DNA of 64,000 nt, taken from NCBI RefSeq assembly GCF_016863535.1, contig NZ_BOPB01000009.1, forward strand, positions 496,001 to 560,000, in the 5' to 3' direction. Positions within the stretch are counted from its first letter, which is position 1, and every line of letters begins with the position of its first letter. Below, piece after piece: positions 35,287 to 44,169 of the stretch. The stretch comes from Micromonospora lutea. GTDB taxonomy: Bacteria; Actinomycetota; Actinomycetes; Mycobacteriales; Micromonosporaceae. A model generated the notes under the pieces. That model did not search any database. It saw nothing but the letters and a program-made list of their open reading frames with translations, and was not told where the DNA came from. The translations under genes were made by a program, and so were the position numbers.

Positions 35287-36012
35287 ATGAGCCTCACCCT
35301 GTTGCCCGCCGTCGACGTCGCCGACGGCCAGGCCGTCCGTCTCGTGCAGGGCGCCGCGGGTAGCGAGACCACCTACGGCGACCCGCTGGAGGCCGCGCTG
35401 GCGTGGCAGCGGGACGGCGCCGAGTGGATCCACCTGGTCGATCTGGATGCCGCGTTCGGTCGGGGCAGCAACGCCGCTCTGATCGCCGAGGTGGTGCGCC
35501 GCCTCGACGTACGGGTGGAGCTGTCCGGCGGCATCCGGGACGACGCCTCACTGCGCGCCGCGCTGGCCACCGGCGCCGAGCGGGTGAACATCGGCACCGC
35601 CGCGCTGGAGAATCCGCAGTGGTGTGACCGGGTCTGCGCGGAGTACGGCGACCGGGTCGCGATCGGGCTGGATGTGCGGGGTCGGACGCTGGCCGGCCGG
35701 GGCTGGACCCGCGACGGTGGCGACCTGTACGAGGTGCTGGAGCGGCTCGACAAGGCGGGTGCCTCGCGGTACGTGGTCACCGACATCACCAAGGACGGCA
35801 CCATGCGCGGGCCGAATCTGGACCTGCTGCGCGAGGTGTGCGCTCGTACCGACGCCCCGGTGATCGCCTCCGGGGGCGTCTCCACCCTGGACGACCTGCG
35901 TGCGTTGGCCACCCTGGAGCCGGTCGGTGTGGAGGGTGTGATCGCCGGTAAGGCGCTCTACGCGGAGGCGTTCACCGTGGCTCAGGCCCTGGCGGTCCTC
36001 GCCAACCCGTGA
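35287..36012 (+). CDS. priA: Bifunctional HisA/TrpF isomerase PriA
   Basis: TIM-barrel isomerase of 241 aa for ProFAR isomerisation in histidine synthesis. It starts [20 protein letters not shown] with catalytic Asp in PAVDV; the second catalytic Asp is in [15 protein letters not shown]. Actinobacterial homologues (PriA) also perform the TrpF step of tryptophan synthesis. Here trpC, trpB and trpA are present in the window without trpF, consistent with that dual role, although trpF could lie elsewhere. AGAAGGACAAG precedes the ATG. Confidence 0.92.
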   Translation: MSLTLLPAVDVADGQAVRLVQGAAGSETTYGDPLEAALAWQRDGAEWIHLVDLDAAFGRGSNAALIAEVVRRLDVRVELSGGIRDDASLRAALATGAERVNIGTAALENPQWCDRVCAEYGDRVAIGLDVRGRTLAGRGWTRDGGDLYEVLERLDKAGASRYVVTDITKDGTMRGPNLDLLREVCARTDAPVIASGGVSTLDDLRALATLEPVGVEGVIAGKALYAEAFTVAQALAVLANP

Positions 36013-36066
36013 TCCCGCCCCGGCCCTGCCGGGCCGGCGTACCGATGGCAGAGAAAGGACGCTCCC

Positions 36067-37065
36067 GTGCAGACCAACCGTGAGATCCACCTGGCCTCGC
36101 GCCCGCAGGGCTGGCCCACCGAGGACAATTTCCGGCTCGTCACCACCGAGGTTCCCACGCCCGGCCCGGGGCAGTTGCTCGTCCGCAACCAGTACATGTC
36201 GGTGGACCCGTACATGCGTGGGCGGATGAACGACGTACGGTCCTACGTGCCGCCGTTCGCCCTGGACGCACCGTTGGACGGCGGGGCCGTCGGTGAGGTG
36301 GTCGGCGGCGAGGCCGACGGGTTCGCCCCGGGCGACATCGTGCTGCACGGTCTCGGGTGGCGCGACTACGCGCTGGTCGAGGCGAAGACCGCCCGGAAGG
36401 TCGAGCCGGGCGTCGCGCCGGTGACCGCGTACCTCGGGGTGCTCGGGATGACCGGGCTGACCGCGTACGCCGGGCTGCTGGAGGTGGCGGCGATGCGCCC
36501 GGGCGAGACGGTGTTCGTCTCCGGTGCGGCCGGTGCGGTCGGCAGCATGGTCGGCCAGATCGCCCGGCTTAGCGGTGCGGGCCGGGTGATCGGCAGCGCC
36601 GGGTCGGCGGCCAAGGTCGCGCGACTGCGGGCGCTCGGCTTCGACGCCGCGTTCGACTACCACGACGGTCCGGTACGTGACCTGCTGCGGGCCGCCGCCC
36701 CCGAGGGCGTCGACGTCTACTTCGACAACGTCGGTGGCGAGCATCTGGAGGCCGCGATCTCGTCGATGAACCTGCACGCTCGGGCGGCGATCTGCGGCAT
36801 GATCGCGCAGTACAACGACCCGGAGGCGCCGGCCGCCCCGCGTAACCTGGCCCAGGTCATCGGCAAGCGACTGACCCTGCGTGGCTTTCTGGTCAGTGAC
36901 CACGGTCACCTGCGGGAGCGGTTCGTGCGGGAGGTCTCCGGCTGGCTGCGCGAGGGCACGCTGTCGTACGACGAGACGATCGTCGACGGGCTGGAGAACG
37001 CCCCGGCGGCCTTCCTCGGCCTGTTGCGGGGGGAGAACCTCGGCAAGATGCTGGTGCGCCTGTGA
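36067..37065 (+). CDS. NADP-dependent medium-chain reductase (CurA/leukotriene B4 dehydrogenase-like)
   Basis: Zinc-free MDR-family oxidoreductase of 332 aa. The N-terminal catalytic domain has the family phrase YMSVDPYMRGRM; the Rossmann domain has TAYAGLLEVAAMRPGETVFVSGAAGAVGSMVGQIARLSG and VDVYFDNVGGEHLEAA. Family members reduce enones such as curcumin, prostaglandins or alkenals; the substrate here is unknown. It sits between priA and hisF and is not a histidine gene, so it is probably a passenger. GTG 36067 follows AGAAAGGAC. Confidence 0.9.
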   Translation: MQTNREIHLASRPQGWPTEDNFRLVTTEVPTPGPGQLLVRNQYMSVDPYMRGRMNDVRSYVPPFALDAPLDGGAVGEVVGGEADGFAPGDIVLHGLGWRDYALVEAKTARKVEPGVAPVTAYLGVLGMTGLTAYAGLLEVAAMRPGETVFVSGAAGAVGSMVGQIARLSGAGRVIGSAGSAAKVARLRALGFDAAFDYHDGPVRDLLRAAAPEGVDVYFDNVGGEHLEAAISSMNLHARAAICGMIAQYNDPEAPAAPRNLAQVIGKRLTLRGFLVSDHGHLRERFVREVSGWLREGTLSYDETIVDGLENAPAAFLGLLRGENLGKMLVRL

Positions 37066-37120
37066 CCGGCGGCGCACCCGGTCGACGCGGTGGGGCCGCC
37101 GGGCGTCGCACGGGCGGCGA

Positions 37121-37132
37121 TAGGCTCGGCAC
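37121..37132 (+). promoter_or_regulatory. Leaderless promoter of hisF
   Basis: TAGGCT at 37121-37126 followed by 6 nt and the hisF ATG at 37133. There is no ribosome site between, so transcription and translation probably start together. Confidence 0.6.
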
Positions 37133-37900
37133 ATGACGGTGGCGGTGCGGGTGATCCCGTGTCTCGACGTGGACGCGGGACGGGTGGTCAAGGGCGTCAA
37201 CTTCCTCGACCTGCGGGACGCGGGCGATCCGGTCGAACTGGCTGCCGCGTACGACCGCGCGGGGGCCGACGAGCTGACCTTCCTCGACGTCACGGCCTCC
37301 GTCAGCGACCGAGGCACGATGCTCGACGTGGTCCGGCGTACGGCGGAGTCGGTCTTCATCCCGCTGACCGTCGGCGGCGGTGTGCGGACCGTGGCGGACG
37401 TGGACACGCTGCTGCGCGCGGGTGCCGACAAGATCGGGGTGAACACGGCGGCGATCGCCCGGCCGGAACTGCTCGCGGAGATCGCGGAGCGGTTCGGTCG
37501 GCAGGTGCTGGTGCTCTCCCTGGACGTGCGGCGGGCACCGGCGGGCACCACTCCGAGCGGTTTCGAGGTGACCACCCACGGCGGTCGGCGGGGCACCGGG
37601 CTGGATGCCGTGTGGTGGGCGCAGCGCGGTGCCGAGCTGGGTGCGGGTGAGATCCTGCTCAACTCGATGGACGCCGACGGCACGAAGGCCGGCTTCGACC
37701 TCGAACTCATCGGCGCGGTGCGCCGGGTCGTCGACGTGCCGGTGGTGGCCAGCGGTGGAGCAGGCGAGGCGGCCCACTTTCCGCCGGCGATCGGCGCGGG
37801 TGCCGACGCGGTGCTGGCGGCCAGTGTGTTCCACTTCGGGGAGCTGACCGTGGCGGAGGTCAAGGACGTGCTGCGCGGCGCCGGTCACCCCGTGCGCTGA
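37133..37900 (+). CDS. hisF: Imidazole glycerol phosphate synthase, cyclase subunit HisF
   Basis: TIM-barrel cyclase of 255 aa that uses ammonia from HisH to form imidazole glycerol phosphate and AICAR. It opens [20 protein letters not shown] with the first catalytic Asp; the second is in [25 protein letters not shown] and [13 protein letters not shown] are phosphate-binding loops. It is separated from hisH by three genes and has its own -10 box. Convergent with a small minus-strand gene. Confidence 0.95.
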   Translation: MTVAVRVIPCLDVDAGRVVKGVNFLDLRDAGDPVELAAAYDRAGADELTFLDVTASVSDRGTMLDVVRRTAESVFIPLTVGGGVRTVADVDTLLRAGADKIGVNTAAIARPELLAEIAERFGRQVLVLSLDVRRAPAGTTPSGFEVTTHGGRRGTGLDAVWWAQRGAELGAGEILLNSMDADGTKAGFDLELIGAVRRVVDVPVVASGGAGEAAHFPPAIGAGADAVLAASVFHFGELTVAEVKDVLRGAGHPVR

Positions 37901-37962
37901 GGTCTGTCGGGGCGCTACGGGGGGTCCGGGTTCCGGTGGTGTGGTGGCCGATGGCGCGGCGG

Positions 37963-38424
37963 TCAGCCGCGACCGGAGTGCCCCTCGGGGGAGCGCCGGG
38001 GCACCGGAATGGACCGCACCAGGTATTCCTGCACGGCGGCGGCGTGCTCCTCCTCGTCGAGGTGCCAGTCTGCGGTGCCCGGCGGGTGCCGGCGGCTGAG
38101 CACGCCCTGCACGGTGTCGACGGTGGTGGCCAGCCCGGCGCTGGGCCGGGAGCGCCACAGGTGCTCGCCGTCGGTGGTGATCCGGAACCAGCCGTCGGAG
38201 ACATCGACCAGCCCGGCGCCGAGCAACCGGCGGATCGCCTCCTCGATGTCGCGCCGCTCAGGAATGCTCTGGTCGAGGTGGTCGGCTGTGGAGAGCACGT
38301 CGGCGAGGCGTACTCCCTCGGGGCGGCGGGTGGTCGTGGACCGTCGGTGTCGTCCAGCACCGCTGGCGATGACCAGCGAGACGAAGATCCATGCGTCGGT
38401 GCGACGCCAGGCGTTGTCCCCCAT
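37963..38424 (-). CDS. Hypothetical protein, possible winged-helix fold
   Basis: Protein of 153 aa that I do not recognise. A short hydrophobic stretch (AWIFVSLVIASGAG) near the N-terminus is followed by a segment whose pattern resembles a winged helix (LADVLSTADHLDQSIPERRDIEEAIRRLLGAGLVDVSDGWFRITTDGEHLWR). The tail is rich in His and Glu. ATG 38424 is preceded by CAGAAT (38436-38431) at 6 nt, a possible leaderless promoter. Confidence 0.6.
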   Translation of the reverse strand: MGDNAWRRTDAWIFVSLVIASGAGRHRRSTTTRRPEGVRLADVLSTADHLDQSIPERRDIEEAIRRLLGAGLVDVSDGWFRITTDGEHLWRSRPSAGLATTVDTVQGVLSRRHPPGTADWHLDEEEHAAAVQEYLVRSIPVPRRSPEGHSGRG

Positions 38425-38567
38425 GCGGAGATTCTGCCGGGCGACCGGGCTCCAGGAAAACACCGGCCGCCGTACTGCGACAGTGAGTGGCATCATGATT
38501 GCCGACAGTCCACCCGGGTAGACGGAACGGGTTCGATCCGCTATGTGTCCGTGGCGCTGGGTGGTCG

Positions 38568-39221
38568 TCAGGTGACCGGGGCAGGCGTGACCCGTTCCGG
38601 TGCCGGTGGGCTCGGCTCGGCGACGTCGAACAGGGGCAGGAACAGTTGGGCCAGCGGTCCGATGGCCAGCGCGTAGGCGATGGTGCCGATGCCGACCGTG
38701 CCGCCGAACACCGCCCCCACGGCCAGCACGCCGACCTCGATGACGGTGCGGACCAGGCGGAGTGACCGGTTGGGGTAGCGGGCGACCAGGCCGGTCATCA
38801 GCCCGTCCCGGGGGCCCGGTCCGAGTCGGGCGCCGAGGTAGAGCGCGGTGGCCGCGCCGTTGCCGACGATGCCGGCGACCAGCAGGCCGATCCGCAGGGG
38901 GAGTGGGTCCACGGACGGCAGCAGGGCCAGTGTCGCGTCGACCGCCAGGCCGATCACCACGACGTTGGCGACGGTGCCGAGGCCGGGGCGCTGGCGCAGC
39001 GGGATCCAGGCCAGCAGCACCAGCACGCCCACCGCGATGACCATCGTCCCCATGCTCAGGCCGGTCAGCCGGGACAACCCCTGATGGAAGACGTCCCACG
39101 GGTTCAGCCCGAGCCCGGAGCGGATCATCAGGGCCATGCTGAAGCCGTAGAGGACGAGCCCGACGAAGAGGTGCGTGAGCCGTCGGACCGGCCGGTGTCG
39201 GAGGTTGCCAATCATTGCCAC
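38568..39221 (-). CDS. YczE/YitT-like membrane protein
   Basis: Integral membrane protein of 217 aa with about five helices, of the YczE group. It has the conserved segment YGFSMALMIRSGLGLNPWDVFHQGLSRLTGLSMGTM, plus LYLGARLGPGPRDGLMTGL. Such genes are repeatedly found divergent from MocR-type regulators; the transported compound is unknown. GTG 39221 is chosen because TAGAGT (39234-39229) precedes it by 7 nt; ATG 39215 is the alternative. CCAAT repeats lie between it and the regulator. Confidence 0.82.
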   Translation of the reverse strand: MAMIGNLRHRPVRRLTHLFVGLVLYGFSMALMIRSGLGLNPWDVFHQGLSRLTGLSMGTMVIAVGVLVLLAWIPLRQRPGLGTVANVVVIGLAVDATLALLPSVDPLPLRIGLLVAGIVGNGAATALYLGARLGPGPRDGLMTGLVARYPNRSLRLVRTVIEVGVLAVGAVFGGTVGIGTIAYALAIGPLAQLFLPLFDVAEPSPPAPERVTPAPVT

Positions 39222-39310
39222 GCATGCCACTCTAGGTGCCAATTGGCCACGCGATAGAGCCAATATTGGGAGAGTGGCCATGGTCAGTCAGGTTCGCGGC
39301 GTCCAATTGG
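39205..39310. promoter_or_regulatory. Shared operator array for the MocR/YczE pair
   Basis: Repeated CCAAT units: TTGCCA at 39205 and 39215 (10 bp apart), TGCCAATTGGCCA at 39237-39249, CCAATATTGG at 39260-39269, and CCAATTGG at 39303-39310 inside the regulator gene. The minus-strand TAGAGT box of the YczE gene (39229-39234) lies among them, so binding would affect both promoters. Sites with repeated half-sites near the divergent target gene are typical of MocR regulators. Confidence 0.65.
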
Positions 39311-40737
39311 CCCGACTGCTCGGGCAGTGGCATGCCCTGCCGGGCCGGCGACGCAGCCCCGACTACGCCGCGCTGGCCGGGGCGGTACGCGGTCTGCTCG
39401 CCGACGGCCGGTTACCGCTCGGCGTACGCCTGCCGGCCGAACGGGACCTGGCTGAGGCGCTGCGGATCAGCCGTACCACCGTCACGGCCGCGTACCGCGA
39501 GTTGCGCGACAGTGGCCACCTGGCCAGTCGGCGGGGCGCGGGAAGCTGGACGATGCTGCCGGGGACGCACCGGGTGGCGCCCAACGGGCTCTGGACCCCG
39601 CTGGACGACCAGGACATGCTCGACCTGGGGGTGGCGGCGTTGGCCGCCCCGCCCGAGCTGCTACCGGCGGCCCGCGCGGCGGCGGAGGACCTGCCCCGCT
39701 ATCTCAGCGGTGCCGGGTACCACCCGATCGGGATCATCGAGCTGCGCGAGGCGGTCGCCCAGCGGTACACCGAGCGTGGCCTGCCCACCTCGCCCGACCA
39801 GATCATGGTCACCAACGGGACGCAGCATGCCCTGGACCTGGTGTTGCGGTTGGCGGTCGCGCCGGGCGGCGGGGTGCTGGTCGAGTCACCGAGCTATCCC
39901 AACGCGCTCGCGGCCCTGGCCGCCCGGCGGGCCCGGATCACCACGTACGGCCTGGCCGCCGATGCCGACGGTTGGGACGCGGACCTGCTGCTGGGCACGC
40001 TGCGGCAGGTGCGACCCCGGGCCGGATACCTGATCCCCGACTTCCAGAACCCGACCGGGCACCTGATGCCGGCCGACCTGCGGGAGCGGCTGGTGGCCAC
40101 CGCGCACGCGGTCGGCACCGATCTCGTGATCGACGAGTCGTTCGTGGACCTGCCGCTGGACGGGACGGAACTGCCGCCGCCGACGGCGAGCTTCGACCGG
40201 CACTCCCGGGTGATCAGCATCGGCGGCATGAGCAAGCCGTTCTGGGGTGGGCTGCGGATCGGCTGGATCCGCGCGTCGGCGCCGCAGGTGCAGCGGCTGG
40301 CCGCCGCACGGGTGGGGGTCGACATGGCCAGCCCGGTGCTGGACCAGTTGGTCGCGGTGCATCTGCTCGACGTCGCGCCGGCCATCGTGGCCGCCCGGCA
40401 GGGCCAACTGGCCGGGCAGCGTGACGCGTTGCTCGGCGCGCTGGCCGCGCGGCTGCCGGAGTGGCGGGTCACGGTGCCGCGCGGCGGGGTGACCCTCTGG
40501 GCCGAGCTGGACGGTCCGATCTCCAGCGCCCTGGCGCGGGCCGCCGAAGAGGTCGGCGTACGCCTGGCCCCCGGACCGCGCTTCGGCCTCGACGGCACGT
40601 TGGAGCGTTTCCTGCGGCTGCCGTTCACCCTGCCGGCCGGCGATCTGGTCGAGGCCGTCGGCCGGATCGCCGCGGTTCGGTACGACCTGGACCGTGCCGG
40701 GCAGCCTCGCTGGCGGGAGCCGAGCGTCATCGCCTGA
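39280..40737 (+). CDS. MocR-type regulator (GntR wHTH fused to aminotransferase domain)
   Basis: PLP-dependent transcription factor of 485 aa. The N-terminal GntR winged helix (DGRLPLGVRLPAERDLAEALRISRTTVTAAYRELRDSGHLASRRGAGSW) is joined by a linker to a fold type I aminotransferase-like domain. That domain contains MVTNGTQHALDLVLRLAVAPGG, ESPSYPNALAAL, YLIPDFQNPTGHLMP and the PLP lysine in GGMSKPFWGGLRIGW. It is probably the regulator of the divergent yczE-like gene, sensing PLP or a PLP adduct. ATG 39280 has GGGAGAG upstream. Confidence 0.92.
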   Translation: MVSQVRGVQLARLLGQWHALPGRRRSPDYAALAGAVRGLLADGRLPLGVRLPAERDLAEALRISRTTVTAAYRELRDSGHLASRRGAGSWTMLPGTHRVAPNGLWTPLDDQDMLDLGVAALAAPPELLPAARAAAEDLPRYLSGAGYHPIGIIELREAVAQRYTERGLPTSPDQIMVTNGTQHALDLVLRLAVAPGGGVLVESPSYPNALAALAARRARITTYGLAADADGWDADLLLGTLRQVRPRAGYLIPDFQNPTGHLMPADLRERLVATAHAVGTDLVIDESFVDLPLDGTELPPPTASFDRHSRVISIGGMSKPFWGGLRIGWIRASAPQVQRLAAARVGVDMASPVLDQLVAVHLLDVAPAIVAARQGQLAGQRDALLGALAARLPEWRVTVPRGGVTLWAELDGPISSALARAAEEVGVRLAPGPRFGLDGTLERFLRLPFTLPAGDLVEAVGRIAAVRYDLDRAGQPRWREPSVIA

Positions 40738-40796
40738 GCGGGCGTCGATCCGGCGATCATCGACCGTCGGCCGGTGGTGCCGGGCAGACTGCGGGG

Positions 40797-42110
40797 ATGG
40801 GCGGCGCCGGCGGAGTGCGATGGTCACGCGGCCTCAGACCTGGCGCTCCCGGGTCCCGCACCACTCGCCTGGAACTCTTCTACGACCTGGTATTCGTCTT
40901 CGCCTTCATCCAGGTGACCACGCTCACCGCCGACAACGCCACCCCGCGCGGGCTGGTGCAGTGTGGGGTGGTGCTGGCCCTGCTCTGGTGGGCGTGGACC
41001 GGCTTCGCCGTGCTCGGCAACATGGTCCGCACCGACCAGGGCGTCGTGTTGCCGTTGCTGGGGTTCACCACCATGGCCGCAGCGTTCGTGTTCGCCCTGG
41101 CGATGCCGCGGGCCTTCCTCGACCTGCCCGGGGGGCTGCCCGGCCCGCTGGTCTTCGCCGTGTGCTACTTCGTGGTCCGGGCCATCCAGGTGGCGCTCTA
41201 CGGCTGGCTCGCCCGGGGCAGTCCTGAGCTGCATCGCCGCTTCCTCTTCACTGCCGGGCGTGGGGCCATCGTCGGGGTGCTGATCCTGTCCGCCGCGCTG
41301 CTGCCCAAGGGGCTGACCGGTGAGCAGGAGAAGATCGGGCTGCGGCTGGCGCTCTGGATCGCCGCGGTCGCCGTCGAGTACGGCACCGCGCTGGCCCGGA
41401 GCGGCGGCGGCTGGACGGTGTTGTCCGCCGGGCACTGGGCCGAACGGCACGCCCTGATCGTGCTGGTGGCGCTCGGTGAGACGATCATCGGGCTGGGGCT
41501 CGGCGCCGGGTTCGTGGCCGCCCGGCCGCTGACCTGGCCGGTGATCGTCGCCGCGACGCTCGGCGTGACCGTGGTTGCCGGGTTCTGGTGGGCGTACTTC
41601 GACAGCTTCGCCCTGGCCGTGGAGCAGACCCTGCACCGTACCCGGGATCCGCAGGCCCGGGCGCTGCTGGCCCGCGACGCCTACACGTACCTGCACCTGC
41701 CGCTCGTGGCCGGCCCGATCCTGTTCGCGCTGGGCCTCAAGCGGCTGCTCGGCGGCGCGGCCGAGCCGGTCACGTCGGCCGGGGGGACGCTGCCCGGGTT
41801 CGACCTGCTGGCCCTGTACGGCGGGGTCGCGCTCTACCTGCTGACGCTGGTGGCGCTGGGCTGGCGGGTGCTGAGGCTGCGGCGTTGGCCGACGATCGTC
41901 GGCATCGTCCTGCTGGCGGTGCTGGTCCCGGCCGCCACCCGGATGCCGGGACTGGCCGCCCTGGGGTTGCTCACCGGGGTGGTGCTGGCGGTGACCGTGG
42001 TGCAGACGCTGGCGGACGCGCCGCTGCGTAGGCGGGTGCGCGGGCTGGCGTGGGCCGAGCAACTCGCCGCCGAGGCCGAGCAGACCAACTGGCGGGGTCG
42101 CCACCTGTGA
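40797..42110 (+). CDS. Low temperature requirement protein A (LtrA) family membrane protein
   Basis: Polytopic membrane protein of 437 aa with about twelve helices. Family phrases: TTRLELFYDLVFVFAFIQVT near the N-terminus, WWAWTGFAVLGN, and in the second half ERHALIVLVALGETIIGLG and WWAYFDSFA. LtrA was named for low-temperature growth in Listeria; the biochemical function is unknown. ATG 40797 follows GCGGGG and matches the family N-terminus. A terminator-like hairpin follows. Confidence 0.9.
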   Translation: MGGAGGVRWSRGLRPGAPGSRTTRLELFYDLVFVFAFIQVTTLTADNATPRGLVQCGVVLALLWWAWTGFAVLGNMVRTDQGVVLPLLGFTTMAAAFVFALAMPRAFLDLPGGLPGPLVFAVCYFVVRAIQVALYGWLARGSPELHRRFLFTAGRGAIVGVLILSAALLPKGLTGEQEKIGLRLALWIAAVAVEYGTALARSGGGWTVLSAGHWAERHALIVLVALGETIIGLGLGAGFVAARPLTWPVIVAATLGVTVVAGFWWAYFDSFALAVEQTLHRTRDPQARALLARDAYTYLHLPLVAGPILFALGLKRLLGGAAEPVTSAGGTLPGFDLLALYGGVALYLLTLVALGWRVLRLRRWPTIVGIVLLAVLVPAATRMPGLAALGLLTGVVLAVTVVQTLADAPLRRRVRGLAWAEQLAAEAEQTNWRGRHL

Positions 42111-42156
42111 CGCCCACCGACCGTCGTCCCGGGGCGCGGGGGCCCGAGACGCCGGG

Positions 42157-42197
42157 CCGGGTCGGCCCACGCCGGAGTTCCGACGCGGCCGACCCGG
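42157..42197. terminator. Bidirectional hairpin terminator between convergent genes
   Basis: CCGGGTCGGCC (42157-42167) and GGCCGACCCGG (42187-42197) are perfect 11-bp arms around a 19-nt loop. It lies between the stops of the plus-strand LtrA gene and the minus-strand acyl-CoA ligase gene. Confidence 0.7.
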
Positions 42198-42208
42198 GGA
42201 ACCGTCCG

Positions 42209-44029
42209 TCAGATCTCGGCGACGGTGCCGACGTACATCTTGTCGATCTCCTCGGCGAAGTTGTTCTCCACCCCACGGCGCTTGATCTTGAGCGACGGGG
42301 TGATCTCGCCGTCCTCGATGGTCAGGTCGCGCGGCAGGATGGTGACCTTCTTGATGGTCTCCCAGCGGTTCAGCTTCTGGTTGAGCTCGGCGACGTACCC
42401 CTCCACCATGGCCAGGGCCTCGGGCGAGGCGACGATCTCGGCGTACGGGCGACCCTCCAGCGGGGTGCCGGCAGCCCATCCGGTGATGGCGTCCGGGTCC
42501 AGCGTCACCAGCATGGTGCAGTAGTTGCGGGCCTGACCGATCACCACGGCCTGCGAGGTGTAGGGACAGGTGGCCTTGAACATGCCCTCGATGTGCGACG
42601 GCGCGACGTACTTGCCGCCCGAGGTCTTGACCAGATCCTTCTTGCGGTCGGTGATGCGCAGGTAACCGTCGTCGTCGAGGCTGCCGATGTCGCCGGTACG
42701 GAAGAAGCCGTCCTCGGTGAAGGCGGCGGCGGTCTCCTCGGGCAGGTTGTGGTAGCCCCGCATCACCGGACGACCCTTGATCAGGATCTCGCCGTCGGTG
42801 TCGATGCGGCACTCGAGGTCGCCCATGGCCTTGCCGACGGTGCCGATCCGCAGCCCGTCGGGCGGGTTGACGAAGTTGCCGGCGCTGGTCTCGGTCAGCC
42901 CGTAGCCCTCGGAGATCGGCAGGTTCGCCGCGGCGAAGAAGGTGGCGATCTCCGGGCTGAGCGGGGCGGCGCCGGAGACCAGCACCCGGATCCGGCCACC
43001 GAGCCGGGCCTGGAGCTTGCTGAAGACCAGCTTCTCCGCCACCGTGTACTTGAGCTTCAGTCCGCCCGGCACCGGCTTGCCGGCCTGCTCCAGGGCGACC
43101 TTCTCCTTGCCGACGCCGACCGCCCAGGCGAAGATCTTGGCCTTCGCTCCACCGGCGTCCTGTGCGGTGGTGACCGACTTGTTGTAGACCTTCTCGTAGA
43201 CCCGGGGCGCGCCGCACATCAGCGTCGGGCGGACCACCGAGAGCAGCTCGACGAGCTTGTCGACCCGGCCGTCCACGTACGTGGGCAGGCCGACGTGGGT
43301 GGCGCCGCAGAGCAGCGTCTTGCCGAACGAGTGGGACAGCGGCAGCCAGAGGTACTGAAGGTCGTCCTCGCGGAGCAGCCCGACGGCCTCCTGCGCGACG
43401 CCCTCCCAGCACCAGCCGCCGTGCAGCAGCTCGACGCCCTTGGGCCGACCGGTGGTGCCGGAGGTGTAGATCAGGGTGGCGAGGTGGTCCGGACCGATGT
43501 CGGCGACCAGGCGCTCGATCAGCTCCGGGTCCTCGGCGAGCCGCTGGGCCCCCTGCTCCTCCAGCTGGGTGAGGGTCAGCTGCGGCACGCTCGCCGACGC
43601 GTCGGGTTCACCGTCGAGGAGGATCACGTGGGTCAGCGCGGGCAGTTGCGCTCCGGCGATCTTCGCCGCCTGCTCCGGGTTCTCCGCGAACAGCACCTTG
43701 GAGCCGGAGTCGGAAATGATGTAGGTGGCGTCCTCGGCCTCGGTGGTCGGGTAGACCGTGGTCGTGGCGCCGCTGGCGCACATGATGCCGAAGTCGGCGA
43801 GCACCCATTCGAGGCGGGTGTTCGCCAGGATCGCGACCCGATCCTCCGGACCGACGCCCAGGCCGTGCAGGCCGGCGGCGATCGCCTTGGCCCGCTGGGA
43901 GACCTGTGCCCAGGTCAGCCAGACCGGTCCGTCCGGGCCGGGGTGGGCGAAAGCGTGGTGGTCGGGGGTCGCCGCCACGCGCTTGAGGAACATGTCAGGG
44001 ATGGAGCTGTACGGTACATCGAGAGCCAT
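42209..44029 (-). CDS. Long-chain fatty-acid--CoA ligase (AMP-binding)
   Basis: ANL-superfamily enzyme of about 606 aa that activates fatty acids to acyl-CoA through an acyl-AMP. The P-loop LIYTSGTTGRPKGVEL, the SEGYGLTETSAG motif, GFFRTGDIGSLDDDGYLRITDRKKDLVKTSGGKYVAPSHIEG and a C-terminal lysine (PSLKIKR) are intact. The N-terminal SQRAKAIAAGLHGLGVGPEDRVAI segment fits the FadD15-like (long-chain) group. ATG 44029 matches the family start; GTG 44071 would add 14 residues. The substrate chain length is inferred only. Confidence 0.92.
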   Translation of the reverse strand: MALDVPYSSIPDMFLKRVAATPDHHAFAHPGPDGPVWLTWAQVSQRAKAIAAGLHGLGVGPEDRVAILANTRLEWVLADFGIMCASGATTTVYPTTEAEDATYIISDSGSKVLFAENPEQAAKIAGAQLPALTHVILLDGEPDASASVPQLTLTQLEEQGAQRLAEDPELIERLVADIGPDHLATLIYTSGTTGRPKGVELLHGGWCWEGVAQEAVGLLREDDLQYLWLPLSHSFGKTLLCGATHVGLPTYVDGRVDKLVELLSVVRPTLMCGAPRVYEKVYNKSVTTAQDAGGAKAKIFAWAVGVGKEKVALEQAGKPVPGGLKLKYTVAEKLVFSKLQARLGGRIRVLVSGAAPLSPEIATFFAAANLPISEGYGLTETSAGNFVNPPDGLRIGTVGKAMGDLECRIDTDGEILIKGRPVMRGYHNLPEETAAAFTEDGFFRTGDIGSLDDDGYLRITDRKKDLVKTSGGKYVAPSHIEGMFKATCPYTSQAVVIGQARNYCTMLVTLDPDAITGWAAGTPLEGRPYAEIVASPEALAMVEGYVAELNQKLNRWETIKKVTILPRDLTIEDGEITPSLKIKRRGVENNFAEEIDKMYVGTVAEI

Positions 44030-44169
44030 CGCTGTAGCCGCCTTCGGGGGTGGAGGCGTGACGGTCGTCACGGTCGGTGTTCGTTACCGAAGAGTATTGC
44101 CTGTTCCCGGCATCGGCTAGCCCTGACGATCATCCCACCAGCCCGTTCCCGTCAGGTGGAACGGTCGTC

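Noticed and set aside
35548..43412. Very long minus-strand frames opposite priA-hisF and opposite the LtrA and acyl-CoA ligase genes
   Set aside because: Composition is typical of antisense GC3 shadows, with no recognisable motif except where they share the frame of a real gene.
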